A stretch of DNA of 64,000 nt from Mesorhizobium sp. J428 (GCF_024699925.1 NZ_JAJOMX010000001.1:3448001-3512000); one strand, 5' to 3'; counted from the first letter of the stretch, positions 28,653 to 38,794 are shown. Notes: generated by a model from the sequence alone, not told the origin. Numbers and translations: made by a program.

Positions 28653-28678
28653 AAACGCCCGCCGAAGGCGGGCGTTTT
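28653..28678 (+). terminator. Stem-loop terminator after small secreted protein B
   Basis: AAACGCCCGCC and GGCGGGCGTTT form a perfect 11-bp stem with a GAA loop and end in TTTT. It is nearly the same hairpin as after protein A, so the two genes seem to have duplicated with their terminator. Confidence 0.8.
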
Positions 28679-28682
28679 CGTG

Positions 28683-29966
28683 TCAGAACCGGTCTCTGAG
28701 GGCGAACCAGGAGAGCGCCAGGAACAGCAGCGGCGAGCGGAAGCGCCGGCCGCCCGGGAAAGCCGGGATCTTGAGTTCCTCGAAGAGCTTCAGCCGGTCG
28801 CGGTTGCCGGCCACCGTCTCGGCGTAGAGCTTGCCCATGAAGTTGGACAGCATCACGCCGTGGCCGGAATAGCCGCCGGCCGAGATGACGTTCGGCATCA
28901 CCTCGCGAACGAACGGCTTGCGCGGCACGGTGATACCGACATAGCCGCCCCATCCATGGGTGATCTCGACATCCCTCAGCGCCGGGTAGATCTCGGTGAT
29001 CTGGCGGCGGATGTGCACGTGGATGTCCTTCGGATCCTTCACGGCGTAGATCTCGCGTCCGCCGAACAGGAGTTCGCCGCTCGGCGCGCGCCGGAAATAG
29101 CGCACCACGAAGCGTGAATCCGACACCGACTCGCCGCCGGGCAGAACGGGGCTCGCGGCGCCCAGCGGCACCGTGGCGCCGATGAACGAACCGATCGGCA
29201 TGATGTGGGCGGCACTGACCGGTTCGAGATTGCCGCCATAGGCGTTGGTCGCGATAAGGCATTTCTGCGCGGTGACAGTTCCGCGCGGCGTCGTGACCCG
29301 CACCTTGCCGCCCTGCGCGGCGATCCCAGTCGCGGGTGTGTTCTCGTGCAGGTGCGCACCCGACTCAGCCGCCACCCGGGCCGTGCCGACGAGCAGCTTC
29401 ATGGGGTGGATGTGGCCGGCGCCCGTGTCGCGCACGCCTCCGACATAGTGCGTCGAGCCGACCCGCTCGGCAGTCTCGGCCGCGTCCATGAGGGAGATGT
29501 TCGGATAGCCGAAGCGCGCGGCCGCCTCGGCATATTTTACGTAGTCGGGCAATTCGCGTGTCTTGTGCGTGACGTTCAGATGGCCCGGGCGGAAGTCGAT
29601 CTCGATCCGGTTGGTCGACGCGAATTCCAACAGATGCGCCTTCGCCTCCTCGGCCAGGTCGAACAGCGCCTTGGCGCGGGTGAAGCCGAGCTCCTGCTCC
29701 ATCTCCTCCGGTCCGGCGCGCTGGCCGGTGCCGAGCTGGCCGCCATTGCGGCCCGACGCGCCATCGCCGAAACGATGCGCTTCGAGGAGCACGACATTCG
29801 TTCCCGCCTTGGCGAGATGGACGGCGGCGGAAAGGCCGGTGTAGCCGCCGCCGATGATGACGACGTCGGTCGCGATGTCGCCGTCCAGGGGCGGGTATTC
29901 CGGCCGTTCACCGACGGTCGCTTCATACCAGGAATAACCAGGGGAGATGGGGGAAGTGTAAGGCAT
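28683..29966 (-). CDS. puuB: FAD-dependent oxidoreductase, gamma-glutamylputrescine oxidase type
   Basis: The 427-residue flavoprotein has a DAO fold: dinucleotide motif VVIIGGGYTGLSAAVHLAKAG near residue 34, GASGRNGGQ, and the C-terminal HGWGGYVGITVPRKPFV and SAGGYSGHGVMLSNFMGK. This matches PuuB/OrdL, which oxidises gamma-glutamylputrescine. The N-terminal SPGYSWYEATVGERPEYPPL is also typical of the group. It lies just downstream of a PuuA-like ligase gene on the same strand, which supports the polyamine assignment. The exact amine substrate is inferred. Confidence 0.85.
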   Translation of the reverse strand: MPYTSPISPGYSWYEATVGERPEYPPLDGDIATDVVIIGGGYTGLSAAVHLAKAGTNVVLLEAHRFGDGASGRNGGQLGTGQRAGPEEMEQELGFTRAKALFDLAEEAKAHLLEFASTNRIEIDFRPGHLNVTHKTRELPDYVKYAEAAARFGYPNISLMDAAETAERVGSTHYVGGVRDTGAGHIHPMKLLVGTARVAAESGAHLHENTPATGIAAQGGKVRVTTPRGTVTAQKCLIATNAYGGNLEPVSAAHIMPIGSFIGATVPLGAASPVLPGGESVSDSRFVVRYFRRAPSGELLFGGREIYAVKDPKDIHVHIRRQITEIYPALRDVEITHGWGGYVGITVPRKPFVREVMPNVISAGGYSGHGVMLSNFMGKLYAETVAGNRDRLKLFEELKIPAFPGGRRFRSPLLFLALSWFALRDRF

Positions 29967-30073
29967 GGTGTTCTGCGAAGTGAGTAAGGGAACTACGTCC
30001 CGGCGAGCTTTGTGATCAATAGCCTAAGCAACTTCCCGACGCTTTCGATGATCTGCATCAACGAAGCCACCCC

Positions 30074-31510
30074 TCACACGTTCAGCAGCAGATACTCCCG
30101 CTCCCAGGGGCTGATCACCTCCATGAAGGTCTCGAACTCGGCCTTCTTGATGGCGGCGTAGGTCGACACGAACACGTCGCCCAGCATCGCGCGCAGCTGC
30201 TCGTCGTTCTCGAACAGCTCCACGGCCTCGAGCAGGCCGCGGGGCAGGTCGATCTCGTCCTCGTTCGCCGTCGTTCCGACCGGTGCGTCGGGCCGGATTT
30301 TCTGCTGCATGCCGATCAGGCCACAGGCGAGCGAGGCGGCGAGCGCCAGGTAGGGGTTGGCGTCGGACGAGGGGATGCGGTTCTCGACGCGCCGCGCCGC
30401 CGGGTCCGAACGCGGCACGCGGAAGGCGGTCGTGCGGTTGTCGTAGCCCCATTTCGTGTTGACGGGCGCGGAGGCCGCCTGCGTCAGCCGCCGGTAGGAG
30501 TTCACGTAGGGCGCGAACATTACGAGGGCTGCCGGCACGTGCTTCTGCATGCCGCCGATGAAGTGGCCGAAGGCGTCCGTCTCCGAACCGTCCTCGGCGG
30601 TGAAGACGTTCTTGCCCGTCTTCTTGTCGATGATCGACTGGTGGATGTGCATCGCCGAGCCGGGCTGGCCCTGGATCGGCTTTGCCATGAAGGTGGCATA
30701 CATGTCGTGCTTCAGCGCCGCCTCGCGGATCGTGCGCTTGAACATGAACACCTGGTCGGCGAGCTCGATCGGGTCGCCGTGGCGCAGGTTGATCTCGAGT
30801 TGTCCGGCGCCCTCTTCGTGGATCAGCGTGTCGATCTCGAGACCCTGGCTGGCCGAGAAGTGATAGATGTCGTCGATCAGTTCGTCGAACTCGTTGACGC
30901 CGGCGATCGAATAGCCGGACCCGCCGGCGATCGGCCGTCCCGAGCGGCCGACCGGCGGCGTGAGCGGATAGTCCGGGTCAGGGTTCTTGCGCACGAGATA
31001 GAACTCGATCTCCGGCGCCACGACCGGCTTCAGTCCCATCCTGGTATATTCGCCGAGCACGCGGCGCAGGACGTTGCGCGGCGTGAACTCGACCAGCCGA
31101 CCGTCCTGGTGGACGAGGTCACAGATGACCTGGGCCGTCGGGTCCGTTTCCCACGGCACAGAAGACAAGGTCGACAGGTCCGGCACCAGTTTCAGATCGC
31201 CGTCGTCCTCCGGATATTCGAAGCCGTTGCCGTCCTCCGGATAGTCGCCCGAGATCGTCATCATGAACGGCGCCGACGGCAGCGCCAGTGACGTGTTGGA
31301 GGTGAACTTCGTCGAGGGCATCATCTTGCCGCGCGCGACACCGGCCTGGTCCGGCGTGATGCATTCGATGTCCTCGATGCTGCGCCATTCCAGCCACTGG
31401 CTGGCTTCCTTCCAGTTCCTCACGCCGCGATAGTTCTTCAGGAATGCGGGCGTGCGTTCTCCGCCGCCTCGGCCTGACGGTCGGACTTCCTTCTTCGCGG
31501 GAGGCATCAA
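30074..31510 (-). CDS. puuA: Glutamine synthetase family protein, gamma-glutamylputrescine synthetase type
   Basis: The 478-residue protein has the GS catalytic fold: EIEFYLVRKNPD, EEGAGQLEINLRHGDP, GSAMHIHQSI and NRIPSSDANPYLALAASLACGL. The regulatory adenylylation Tyr loop of GlnA is not recognisable. Such GS-like ligases glutamylate putrescine or related amines as the first catabolic step. PuuB lies 107 bases downstream. A distinct amine, as in some rhizobial GlnA-like proteins, remains possible. Confidence 0.85.
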   Translation of the reverse strand: MMPPAKKEVRPSGRGGGERTPAFLKNYRGVRNWKEASQWLEWRSIEDIECITPDQAGVARGKMMPSTKFTSNTSLALPSAPFMMTISGDYPEDGNGFEYPEDDGDLKLVPDLSTLSSVPWETDPTAQVICDLVHQDGRLVEFTPRNVLRRVLGEYTRMGLKPVVAPEIEFYLVRKNPDPDYPLTPPVGRSGRPIAGGSGYSIAGVNEFDELIDDIYHFSASQGLEIDTLIHEEGAGQLEINLRHGDPIELADQVFMFKRTIREAALKHDMYATFMAKPIQGQPGSAMHIHQSIIDKKTGKNVFTAEDGSETDAFGHFIGGMQKHVPAALVMFAPYVNSYRRLTQAASAPVNTKWGYDNRTTAFRVPRSDPAARRVENRIPSSDANPYLALAASLACGLIGMQQKIRPDAPVGTTANEDEIDLPRGLLEAVELFENDEQLRAMLGDVFVSTYAAIKKAEFETFMEVISPWEREYLLLNV

Positions 31511-31578
31511 TCACCAAGAGATGTTGCTGGTAAAGCCGACTATAGCCGCGCCCTCCGTGACTTGGGAAGGCCCCGGGT

Positions 31579-31599
31579 CCGGAATCCCGCCGATTCCGG
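31579..31599 (-). other. Stem-loop immediately after the WD40 gene
   Basis: CCGGAATC and GATTCCGG pair perfectly around CCGCC and touch the WD40 stop codon. No T-run follows, so an mRNA-end hairpin is more likely than a strong terminator. Confidence 0.4.
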
Positions 31600-33147
31600 C
31601 TATTGCGGGGCACCCGCAAGCACCGCGACGGCCGGCGGACCCGCTTCGCGCCAGATGCGGATCGAGCGGTCGTAACCACCCGTCAGCACGGTGCCCTCCG
31701 GTCCGAACGCGACCGAATAGACCGGTCCCCGATGGCCGACATACTGGGCGATCTCGGTGCCGTTCTCGAGATCCCAGAGCCGGGCGGTACCATCCAGCGA
31801 GCCGCTGAGGATACGCGTGCCGTCTTGCGACAGGGCGATCGTATAGACGGTCTGGGAATGTCCGTCGAACTGGCGCACAAGCCGCCCGCTCTGCAGTTCC
31901 CACAGCTTGATCGTCCGATCGCCGCTGCCGGTCACCGCGAATTTCCCGTCGTGGGTGAAGGCCATGCCGTAGGTGCCGCGCTCGTGCCCGCCCCAGTAGC
32001 GCAGCAGCGTCCCTTCGTTGACATCCCAAAGCTTCAGGTCGCCGTCGATGCTGCCGCTCAGCGCGCGGCTGCCGTCGTCCGAGATCGCGACGCCGGCGAC
32101 CGACCAGCCATGAGCGCGTTCGACGTGCAGTGGCACGAGCTTCTCGAGATCCCAGAACAGCACCGTTCCCGCCTCGTGCCCGCTCACCATCCGCCGGCCG
32201 TCGGGGGAGATGGCGATCTTGTTCACGCCGCCATGGTCCTTGACGGAGAACACGTGCAGCGGGGCTCCATCGGCCAGGTTCCTGACGACGATCTCGCCAT
32301 CGTCGCCGGCCGTGACGATCCGCTTGCCGTCGGGCAGGAAGATGGCCGATCGCACCATGTCGGGATGGCTTGCGACGGTCCTGACCAGCTTCCTGTCCGG
32401 GATGCTCCAGAGCTTGATGGTCTTGTCCGTGCTGGCGCTGAGGAAGGAGTTGCCGTCCGCCGCGAGCGACAGCCAGACCACGGCGTCGCGATGACCTTCC
32501 GCCTGCGTCGGCATGGGGTCAGGTTTCGGCATCGGCACGGTCGTGACCGGCGGGACTGTTGGCGGGGCGTTTTCGACGGGCGGCGCCGCAGCCGGAGGAG
32601 CGGCGGCGGTCTCCTGGGGCGCGGGCGGCGCGACCGTAGGCTCGACCGGAGCCGGGGCAGCAGGCGCAGGCGAAGTCTTTTCCTCCGTGCTCGCCGAAGG
32701 CGTCGCGGGTGCGGCCGGCGGCGCCTGCGCACCGGACGGAACGGGTTCGCCTGCCGCCTGTTGTCCAGAATCTTTGACGGGCTGTCCGGTCGTGCGCAGC
32801 AAGCCGAACTGATGCGCGCCAAGCGCCACGACGCCGACCACGCCCGCAACGGCGAGGAGAGGCACCAGCAGCGACCGGCTGGGTTTGGAGTCGACTGCGA
32901 ACCTGCCGAACTGCTGGGTGTTCTGGACGTCGACACGCGGCCTGTCGGCGAGCCTCAAGAGCATGAGTGCTGCTCCGAACAGGCAGACCAAGCCGCTGGC
33001 GGCGAGGACCGCCACCAAAGCCGTATCGCTTGTCCATGACAGCGCCGACGACGTGCCGAGCAACAGATAGACGGCGCGAAGGCACCAGATGCCGATCGCC
33101 GCCGCCACGATGGCGAGAATACCTTGGGGAAGCCTGCCGAGCAGCAT
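31600..33147 (-). CDS. Membrane-anchored WD40 beta-propeller protein
   Basis: The 515-residue protein starts with two membrane segments (about 9-30 and 42-62), a third near 95-115, then a Pro/Ala-rich linker (about 130-220). Seven WD40 repeats follow, each ending in forms such as TIKLW, TVLFWD, DLKLWD, TARLWD and SIRIWR, enough for one seven-blade propeller. The linker and propeller should lie on one side of the membrane as a scaffold. It follows the degenerate receiver gene by 66 bases on the same strand, so a partnership is likely but unproven. Confidence 0.85.
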   Translation of the reverse strand: MLLGRLPQGILAIVAAAIGIWCLRAVYLLLGTSSALSWTSDTALVAVLAASGLVCLFGAALMLLRLADRPRVDVQNTQQFGRFAVDSKPSRSLLVPLLAVAGVVGVVALGAHQFGLLRTTGQPVKDSGQQAAGEPVPSGAQAPPAAPATPSASTEEKTSPAPAAPAPVEPTVAPPAPQETAAAPPAAAPPVENAPPTVPPVTTVPMPKPDPMPTQAEGHRDAVVWLSLAADGNSFLSASTDKTIKLWSIPDRKLVRTVASHPDMVRSAIFLPDGKRIVTAGDDGEIVVRNLADGAPLHVFSVKDHGGVNKIAISPDGRRMVSGHEAGTVLFWDLEKLVPLHVERAHGWSVAGVAISDDGSRALSGSIDGDLKLWDVNEGTLLRYWGGHERGTYGMAFTHDGKFAVTGSGDRTIKLWELQSGRLVRQFDGHSQTVYTIALSQDGTRILSGSLDGTARLWDLENGTEIAQYVGHRGPVYSVAFGPEGTVLTGGYDRSIRIWREAGPPAVAVLAGAPQ

Positions 33148-33213
33148 TAGCTCAACCCTCCTCCCCGCACTCTATCCCGCATGACGCAACGAAAGCTACC
33201 TGCCCCCGGCGTT

Positions 33214-33666
33214 TCAGGATCGGCGGTCGCGGACGGTCTCGATCAGCGGTTGCAGCCGTTCCGGCGTAACCGGCTTCGCGACAAGGGAATCGATCAATCC
33301 GCCCAGGTCCACGGTGTCCGGTGGCATGTTCTGCACCGTCAGCAGCACGACATGCGGCCTCGTGCCGTCCGACAGGCGCTTCTGCGCAGCGATCGGGGCG
33401 AGCGCAGCGTCGCACTCGCGCATGTCGCTGCCGCCATCCAGGATCACCATTAGCGGATCGATGCGGGCGATATGCGGCCCGGCCAGGCCGGGTTCACAGC
33501 TCACCGCCTTGAGACGCGCGCGCTCGACAATCCGCGACAGCACGATCAGGTTCACCGGCGAAGCGCTGACCACGATCACAGTCTCGGGCTGGGTGAGCGT
33601 CTGTCCGATGATCGCTTCCTGCGCTTCGTCGCGCGAGGCGATCGGGTCGACGTTCTCATTGGGCAT
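33214..33666 (-). CDS. Receiver-like protein lacking the acidic pair
   Basis: The 150-residue protein aligns with response-regulator receivers: TVIVVSASPVNLIVLSRIVERA at the first strand, MVILDGGSD with Asp77 at the phospho-acceptor position, Thr110 in VVLLTV and Lys131 in VAKPVTPERL. The usual acidic pair (DD) is replaced by Ser34-Ala35, so Mg binding and phosphorylation may be lost. There is no output domain. It precedes the WD40 gene in the same direction. Confidence 0.8.
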   Translation of the reverse strand: MPNENVDPIASRDEAQEAIIGQTLTQPETVIVVSASPVNLIVLSRIVERARLKAVSCEPGLAGPHIARIDPLMVILDGGSDMRECDAALAPIAAQKRLSDGTRPHVVLLTVQNMPPDTVDLGGLIDSLVAKPVTPERLQPLIETVRDRRS

Positions 33667-33796
33667 CGGGCGGCACCGGCGGGCTGTTGGTCAGGATATT
33701 CCCTTAGTCATTTCAGGATCACGGCTCACGTCGAGCCGTAGGGCCTAATGCTGAGGATGAATTTCAACTATAACGGGATTTCCTGTCAAGCAAAGC

Positions 33797-33829
33797 AAAA
33801 AGGCCGGTGGATTTCTCCACCGGCCCTTT
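33797..33829 (-). terminator. Terminator for the aceA/small-protein transcript
   Basis: A 10-bp stem (GGCCGGTGGA/TCCACCGGCC) with a TTTC loop is followed on the minus strand by TTTTT. It lies 27 bases after the end of the small gene at 33856 and should end minus-strand transcription. Confidence 0.85.
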
Positions 33830-33855
33830 CGTCGTCATTTGTGCGAGCAGGACAC

Positions 33856-34098
33856 TCAGCCTTTGTGCGACTGCGTCACAATCACCGGAATCAGCAGGTC
33901 GCCCCAGTTGCCTTCGCCGCCGTGGTGGCGGGCCGAGCGGACCAGCTCGACGGATACGCCGGCCTCGACGGCCTTCATCACCGACTGGTTGAGGCGATGC
34001 AGGTCGTTGGCGACCATGCGGATCACCGCCTGCTGGTCGTCGTTCATCGACGAGGACTGTTCCTCGGCGCGTTCCTTGACACGGGTCCTTGGGGTCAT
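33856..34098 (-). CDS. Small conserved-looking protein downstream of aceA
   Basis: The 80-residue charged protein contains a helical stretch (DDQQAVIRMVANDLHRLNQSVMKAVEAGVSVELVRSARHHGG). No signal peptide, membrane segment or known domain is seen. The position 97 bases after aceA on the same strand, with a strong terminator behind it, suggests it is cotranscribed with isocitrate lyase. Function unknown. Confidence 0.6.
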   Translation of the reverse strand: MTPRTRVKERAEEQSSSMNDDQQAVIRMVANDLHRLNQSVMKAVEAGVSVELVRSARHHGGEGNWGDLLIPVIVTQSHKG

Positions 34099-34195
34099 GG
34101 CTGTCTTCCTCAGGCTCTGATGGCCTCTCCAGGGTGTTTCCTCTGATACATCTCTCCGGGGCAGGTGTCCCGGAGATTCTTCGCGAACGGCCCGC

Positions 34196-35485
<1,290 letters not shown>

Positions 35486-35543
35486 TGCGACTCTCCAGTG
35501 ACAGGACGGGCATTTCGGTCCCGCCGTTTCCGATGTGACGGTA

Positions 35544-35691
35544 TTTACATCGCAGCGCACCAAAAGCCAGAAAACTTCGAAAAAGCAGCCAAAAAATTAA
35601 GTTAGCCTGTGTTGCGATTTACTACGGCGCTGTGTAAATCTGTAAAAGATGTAAAAGCCACGCGATCGCAGGATTGGTCAAAAGTTGTAAA
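35544..35691. promoter_or_regulatory. Cluster of TGTAAA/TTTACA repeats in the aceA-regulator region
   Basis: TGTAAA occurs at 35633, 35641, 35650 and 35686, with the inverted form TTTACA at 35544. Three copies are spaced by eight and nine bases. In a 237-base divergent region this density is suggestive of an operator for the ScfR-like protein. It is an inference from position and repetition. Confidence 0.55.
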
Positions 35692-35722
35692 TCACGCGTC
35701 GCGAGCCACTGGGAGCCGTCCT

Positions 35723-37171
35723 ATGGCCGAGCAGAAGATCTTCGCCGGACCGCGCATCAGGCGCATCCGCAACGCCAAGGGGCTGACCCAGACGTCGATG
35801 GCCGAGGGGCTGGGCATCTCGCCGTCCTATCTCAACCTGATCGAGCGCAACCAGCGGCCGCTGACCGTGCAGCTCATCCTCAAGCTCGCCTCCGTCTACA
35901 AGGTGGAGCCTGACGAACTGCAGGCCGAGGCCGGCGGCACGATTTCCGCTCTGAAGGAGGTGTTCGCCGACCCCCTGTTGGCCGGCGAGCTGCCCGGGGA
36001 CCAGGAACTTCTGGAGATCGCGGAAGCCGCGCCCAACGTCTCGTCGGGCGTGATCAAGCTCTTCCGCGCCTATCGCGAGCAGGCCGTGCGGCTGTCGGAC
36101 CTGTCGGAAATGCTTGCGCGTGATGGCCGCGCCACTGCGCTGTCCTCAGCCCGCCTGCCGATCGATGAGGTGCACGAGGTGTTCGAGCGGCGTCCGAACC
36201 ACTTCGCCTCGATCGAGGAGGAGGCGGAGGCCTTCACTGCGCTTCTCCAGCCCGGCGACGACCTCGCCGGCGCGCTCAAGGCCTGGCTGAAGCGCGAGGC
36301 GGGTATCATCGTGCGCGTACTGCCGGTGGCGACCATGCCCAACTGGCGCCGCCGCTACGATCGCCATTCGCAGCGCCTGTTCATCTCCGAGCGGCTGTCG
36401 CCCTTCGACCAGCTGCGCGAGATCGCGATGGAGGCCTGCCTCGTTCGTATGAGCGTGGCGATCGGAGCCGAGCTCCAGGCGCTGAAACTGTCGTCTGACG
36501 AGGCGCGCAGGCTGGCGCGCTTCGAGCTGGCGCGCTACGCCGCCCATGCGCTGATGATGCCTTACGGCGCGTTTCATTCCGCGGCGCTGCGGGCCCGCTA
36601 CGACATCGACGTGCTGCGCTCTCGCTTCGGCGTCTCCTTCGAGCAGGCGGCGAACCGGCTGACAATGCTGCAGCGGCCGGGCGCGCAGGGCGTGCCCTTC
36701 TTTATGCTGGAGGTCGACAATGCCGGCCACCGCTTCCGCAAGGCGGGCGCGCAAGGGTTCCCCCAGGCGCGCTTCGGCGGAGGCTGCCCGAAGCTCTCGG
36801 TCCATGCCGCCTTCGCCCAGCCGGCCCAGATTCTCGTCGAGGCCGTCGAAATGCCGGACGGGGCGGAATTCCTGACCATCGCCCGCACGCTCGAAGGTCC
36901 GCAGGGCGCCTTCAACGAACGCCCCCGCCGCACAGCGCTGCTGCTCGGCTGCGACATCGGCTTCAGGGATGAGATCGTCTACGCGATGGCGCTGCCGGGC
37001 GGCCAGCCCGGCACCGCGGCCAAGCCCGGCCAGGTTCCGGCGATCGCCGTCGGCCCGGCCTGCCGGCTCTGCGAACGCTCCGGCTGCCTGGCGCGGGCCG
37101 AGCCGCCGGTGACGCGGCCATTGGGGCTGGATGAGATGGTGACGGGACTGAGCGCGTTCGATTTCAGGTGA
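35723..37171 (+). CDS. ScfR/RamB-type XRE regulator of acyl-CoA or glyoxylate metabolism
   Basis: The 482-residue protein has an N-terminal XRE HTH (RIRRIRNAKGLTQTSMAEGLGISPSYLNLIERNQRPLTVQLILKLA). A middle IrrE-like region follows, in which the metallopeptidase HExxH is not intact (LREIAMEACLVRM). The C-terminal DUF2083-like domain has a Cys cluster (CRLCERSGCLARAEPP). This is the ScfR/RamB layout; RamB controls isocitrate lyase in actinobacteria. Divergence from aceA supports the same role here. ATG 35723 was chosen because the upstream frame lacks family residues. Confidence 0.88.
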   Translation: MAEQKIFAGPRIRRIRNAKGLTQTSMAEGLGISPSYLNLIERNQRPLTVQLILKLASVYKVEPDELQAEAGGTISALKEVFADPLLAGELPGDQELLEIAEAAPNVSSGVIKLFRAYREQAVRLSDLSEMLARDGRATALSSARLPIDEVHEVFERRPNHFASIEEEAEAFTALLQPGDDLAGALKAWLKREAGIIVRVLPVATMPNWRRRYDRHSQRLFISERLSPFDQLREIAMEACLVRMSVAIGAELQALKLSSDEARRLARFELARYAAHALMMPYGAFHSAALRARYDIDVLRSRFGVSFEQAANRLTMLQRPGAQGVPFFMLEVDNAGHRFRKAGAQGFPQARFGGGCPKLSVHAAFAQPAQILVEAVEMPDGAEFLTIARTLEGPQGAFNERPRRTALLLGCDIGFRDEIVYAMALPGGQPGTAAKPGQVPAIAVGPACRLCERSGCLARAEPPVTRPLGLDEMVTGLSAFDFR

Positions 37172-37189
37172 GGGCCTTCAGGTGAAGTT

Positions 37190-38125
37190 CTAGGCCACAT
37201 CCAGCACCACGTTGCCGACCGACCTGCCGGCCTCGACCTCTTCATGCGCTCTCGCGATGTCGCGCAGCAGAAAACGGGGGCCGATCGAGTGGCGGATGCC
37301 GCCGTCTTCGAGCGCCTTGGTCAGTTCGGCGATCGTCGCTTTCCTGTCCTCCGGCTTGAGTTCGTAGAGGAGGAAGAACTTCAGCGTGTAGCTGTTCCAG
37401 AGCAGGGCCAGGAAATTGAGCGCGATGTCGGTCGGCTGGTTCGAGCCGTAGCAGACCATCGTTCCGTGCGGCGCCATCACGGCCTCCGCGATCAGCCGCG
37501 CGCTGGAGGAGAGGTCCATGTCGATGATGCCATCGACGCCCTTGCCCTTGGTCAGGTCCTTCACGACCTTGGCAACATCCTTGGTCTGGTAGTCGACTAC
37601 GAAATCGGCGCCGCCGCTGCGGGCATGTTCGGCCTTGGCGGCGGAGGCGGTGCCGATCACGCGCGCGCCCCGGGCCTTGGCAAATTGCGAGGCATAGTGG
37701 CCGACCGACGATCCGGCGCCGGTGATGAGCAGCGTCTTGCCGCCGACGGGTCCGAACAGGCGCAGGGCCTGCAGTGCGGTCAGCGCCGGAATGCCGAGGC
37801 ATGCGCCGGTCGCGAAGTCGATCTTCGGCGGCAGGCGCACCGCCTGCTCGGCAGGAAGGACGCAATATTCGGCGGCGGTGCCGAACGGCCGTTTCCACTG
37901 CCCGTTCCAGATCCAGACGCGCTCGCCGATGCGGGCGTGGTCCACGCCCTTGCCGACGGCCTCGATCACGCCGGCCCCGTCCGAATGCGGAATGATGCGT
38001 GGCCACATCAGCGGCCGTCCGCGCCGGCTCTTCACGTCGGAAGGGTTCACGCCAGAGGTGTGGATCTTCACCCGCACCTCGTTCAGCCCCGGCTCGGGCG
38101 TTTCCATCTCGCCGACATGCAGCAC
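37190..38125 (-). CDS. Quinone reductase-like MDR oxidoreductase, likely frameshifted at its N-terminus
   Basis: The readable frame (311 residues from GTG 38125) has the MDR fold: GVNPSDVKSRRGRPL, SDGAGVIEAVG, and the NADPH motif GAGSSVGHYASQFAKARGARVIGTA. It resembles zinc-free NADPH:quinone reductases. The usual first 14 residues are found in another frame starting at ATG 38168, preceded by an excellent GGAGGTGA. Deleting one G at 38153-38155 would join them (MQAAWHEHNGAAAQVLHVGEM). So either the assembly has an extra base or translation now starts at a poor internal GTG. Confidence 0.82.
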   Translation of the reverse strand: MLHVGEMETPEPGLNEVRVKIHTSGVNPSDVKSRRGRPLMWPRIIPHSDGAGVIEAVGKGVDHARIGERVWIWNGQWKRPFGTAAEYCVLPAEQAVRLPPKIDFATGACLGIPALTALQALRLFGPVGGKTLLITGAGSSVGHYASQFAKARGARVIGTASAAKAEHARSGGADFVVDYQTKDVAKVVKDLTKGKGVDGIIDMDLSSSARLIAEAVMAPHGTMVCYGSNQPTDIALNFLALLWNSYTLKFFLLYELKPEDRKATIAELTKALEDGGIRHSIGPRFLLRDIARAHEEVEAGRSVGNVVLDVA

Positions 38126-38173
38126 CTGCGCCGCGGCGCCGTTGTGCTCGTGCCCAAGCTGCTTGCATCTCGA

Positions 38174-38794
38174 TCACCTCCCACTGCTTTCGGCGCGCAG
38201 GCGCCCAGGACCGCTCTTGGTCTCCGAACCGAAGTAATAGCGCATGACAAGGACGCACGACCACAGCACAACGACCGGCGCCAAATGCAGCGTTGCCTCC
38301 AACGGGAAACGGCTGAGCAGCAGCCAGTGTGCAATGGAGAGCACGAGCACTGGATAGGCCAGCCGCTGGATCCTCTTCCACCAAACGCCGAGCCGGACCG
38401 CCGCTCCGGCATTGGAGATCGACGCGATCCCCGCAAGCAGCGCGAAGGCTGCCCATCCGGTCCACATCGAGGCGAAGGCCATGCCCTCGATGATCCAGTC
38501 GAGCCGGCCGATGCTGGCCGAAAAGACGACCACGTGGAACAGGGCGTAGAAGAAGGCCGAGAGGCCGAAGATCCGGCGGCGCGAGACCAGCCAGGCGATC
38601 CAGCGGCCCTGCGGGAACAGGGCGCGCAGCGGCGAGAGGCAGAGCGTGACGACCAAGAGCTTGGTCGCGACGTCGCCCGACGGGCGGATTGCAAAGCGCC
38701 AAGGTTCGCCGTTCGCCAGCCCCGCGGCGAGGACCATCGCCGGCAAGGCCAGCAGCAGGCAGAGAACGGCGTTGGGTCGCGAAAGGGTCGGCAT
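38174..38794 (-). CDS. Ferric-reductase-like transmembrane protein (MsrQ-like)
   Basis: The 206-residue protein has about six membrane segments with His residues placed as haem ligands (ALFHVVVF and LSIAHWLLL), as in the ferric reductase-like domain (PF01794). MsrQ carries electrons to the periplasmic Met-sulfoxide reductase MsrP, but no msrP is near. ATG 38794 (MPTLSRP) gives a good first membrane segment. It lies immediately upstream of the MDR gene; a link through electron transfer is possible but speculative. Confidence 0.75.
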   Translation of the reverse strand: MPTLSRPNAVLCLLLALPAMVLAAGLANGEPWRFAIRPSGDVATKLLVVTLCLSPLRALFPQGRWIAWLVSRRRIFGLSAFFYALFHVVVFSASIGRLDWIIEGMAFASMWTGWAAFALLAGIASISNAGAAVRLGVWWKRIQRLAYPVLVLSIAHWLLLSRFPLEATLHLAPVVVLWSCVLVMRYYFGSETKSGPGRLRAESSGR

